From Parvibaculum sp040882025 (lineage in GTDB: Bacteria; Pseudomonadota; Alphaproteobacteria; Parvibaculales; Parvibaculaceae): a stretch of DNA of 13,301 nt. Position numbers and translations under genes: made by a program. The stretch is taken from the NCBI RefSeq assembly GCF_040882025.1, contig NZ_JBBECC010000172.1, positions 1 through 13,301 of the forward strand, given 5' to 3'. Positions 13,187-13,301 of the stretch are shown here, piece by piece. Under the pieces are notes generated by a model that was given only the letters and a program-made list of their open reading frames with translations, was not told the origin of the DNA and searched no databases. Within the stretch, counting starts at the first letter, position 1. Every line of letters begins with the position of its first letter.

Positions 13187-13301
13187 ATGAATTGGGACGA
13201 TTTACGGTTCTTTCTGGCGGTCGCCACGGCGGGCAGCTTGTCCGGCGCCGGCCAGCAATTGGGCGTCAACACGACCACGGTGCTTCGCCGCGTCGCCTCC
13301 C
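13187..13301 (+). CDS. LysR-type transcriptional regulator, N-terminal fragment
   Basis: Only 38 codons are present before the window ends. They read MNWDDLRFFLAVATAGSLSGAGQQ, then LGVNTTTVLRRVAS. This is the characteristic opening of LysR-type regulators: a first helix with 'W(D/E)DLR.FL.V...GS', then the helix-turn-helix 'SLSGAGQQLGVNTTTVLRRV', where most members have 'S..A..L..S.S.VS..I..LE'. The variant with 'TTVLRRV' occurs in a subgroup common in alphaproteobacteria. The effector domain lies outside, so the ligand and targets are unknown. The ATG at 13187 has only a weak purine-rich site (GGGCGGGG at 13171-13178). The 185-bp leader contains the TGACAG/CTGTCA array and a GTGCAAA direct repeat. 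No divergent partner gene exists upstream; the neighbour there runs in the same direction. Confidence 0.85.
   Translation, partial: MNWDDLRFFLAVATAGSLSGAGQQLGVNTTTVLRRVAS

Overview
This is a GC-rich chromosomal stretch from a bacterium, almost certainly an alphaproteobacterium and most likely of the Hyphomicrobiales/Parvibaculum type. The evidence is the order protease Do - serB - miaA - ilvB - ilvN - ilvC, the alphaproteobacterial form of the AHAS large subunit (GEAS instead of GDG), and a GGCCCGG...CCGGGCC palindromic repeat of the kind common in that group. Genus-level placement is inference. I see no tRNA, rRNA, insertion sequence, prophage or CRISPR array.

Layout. Positions 1-122 hold the 3' end of a Do-type periplasmic protease, convergent with serB (phosphoserine phosphatase, minus strand). 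serB is divergent from miaA (tRNA isopentenyl transferase) with only 25 bp between the start codons. A paired palindromic repeat (2028-2112) separates miaA from the branched-chain amino acid operon ilvB-ilvN-ilvC, which closes with a very clear intrinsic terminator (5703-5735). ilvB is interrupted by 100 N. The gap is an assembly artefact: an identical 55-base sequence flanks it on both sides, and collapsing the copies restores a 585-codon gene.

From 5751 the content is accessory: an Asp/Glu racemase-superfamily protein (plus strand), an array of hairpins, then five minus-strand genes. In transcription order these are an ArsR regulator with a complete SmtB-type alpha5 zinc site, a CDF zinc/cobalt exporter, an alpha/beta hydrolase, an orphan ATP-grasp ligase and a single-domain globin. 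ArsR plus exporter, with a TTGAATATATGTTCAA operator upstream, form a recognisable metal-resistance module. Divergent from arsR are purT (formate-dependent GAR transformylase) and, overlapping it by 4 nt, a calcium/sodium antiporter. The window ends in the first codons of a LysR-type regulator. Its upstream region carries TGACAG/CTGTCA repeats, including a full match to the PhoB box on the minus strand.

Most genes are familiar housekeeping or metal-homeostasis genes. I found no convincing new multi-gene system. The points most worth following are non-coding: the artefactual gap, the Pho-box array, the zinc module with its operator, the paired hairpins with a compensatory base change at 6450-6554, and a hairpin that buries the globin ribosome binding site.
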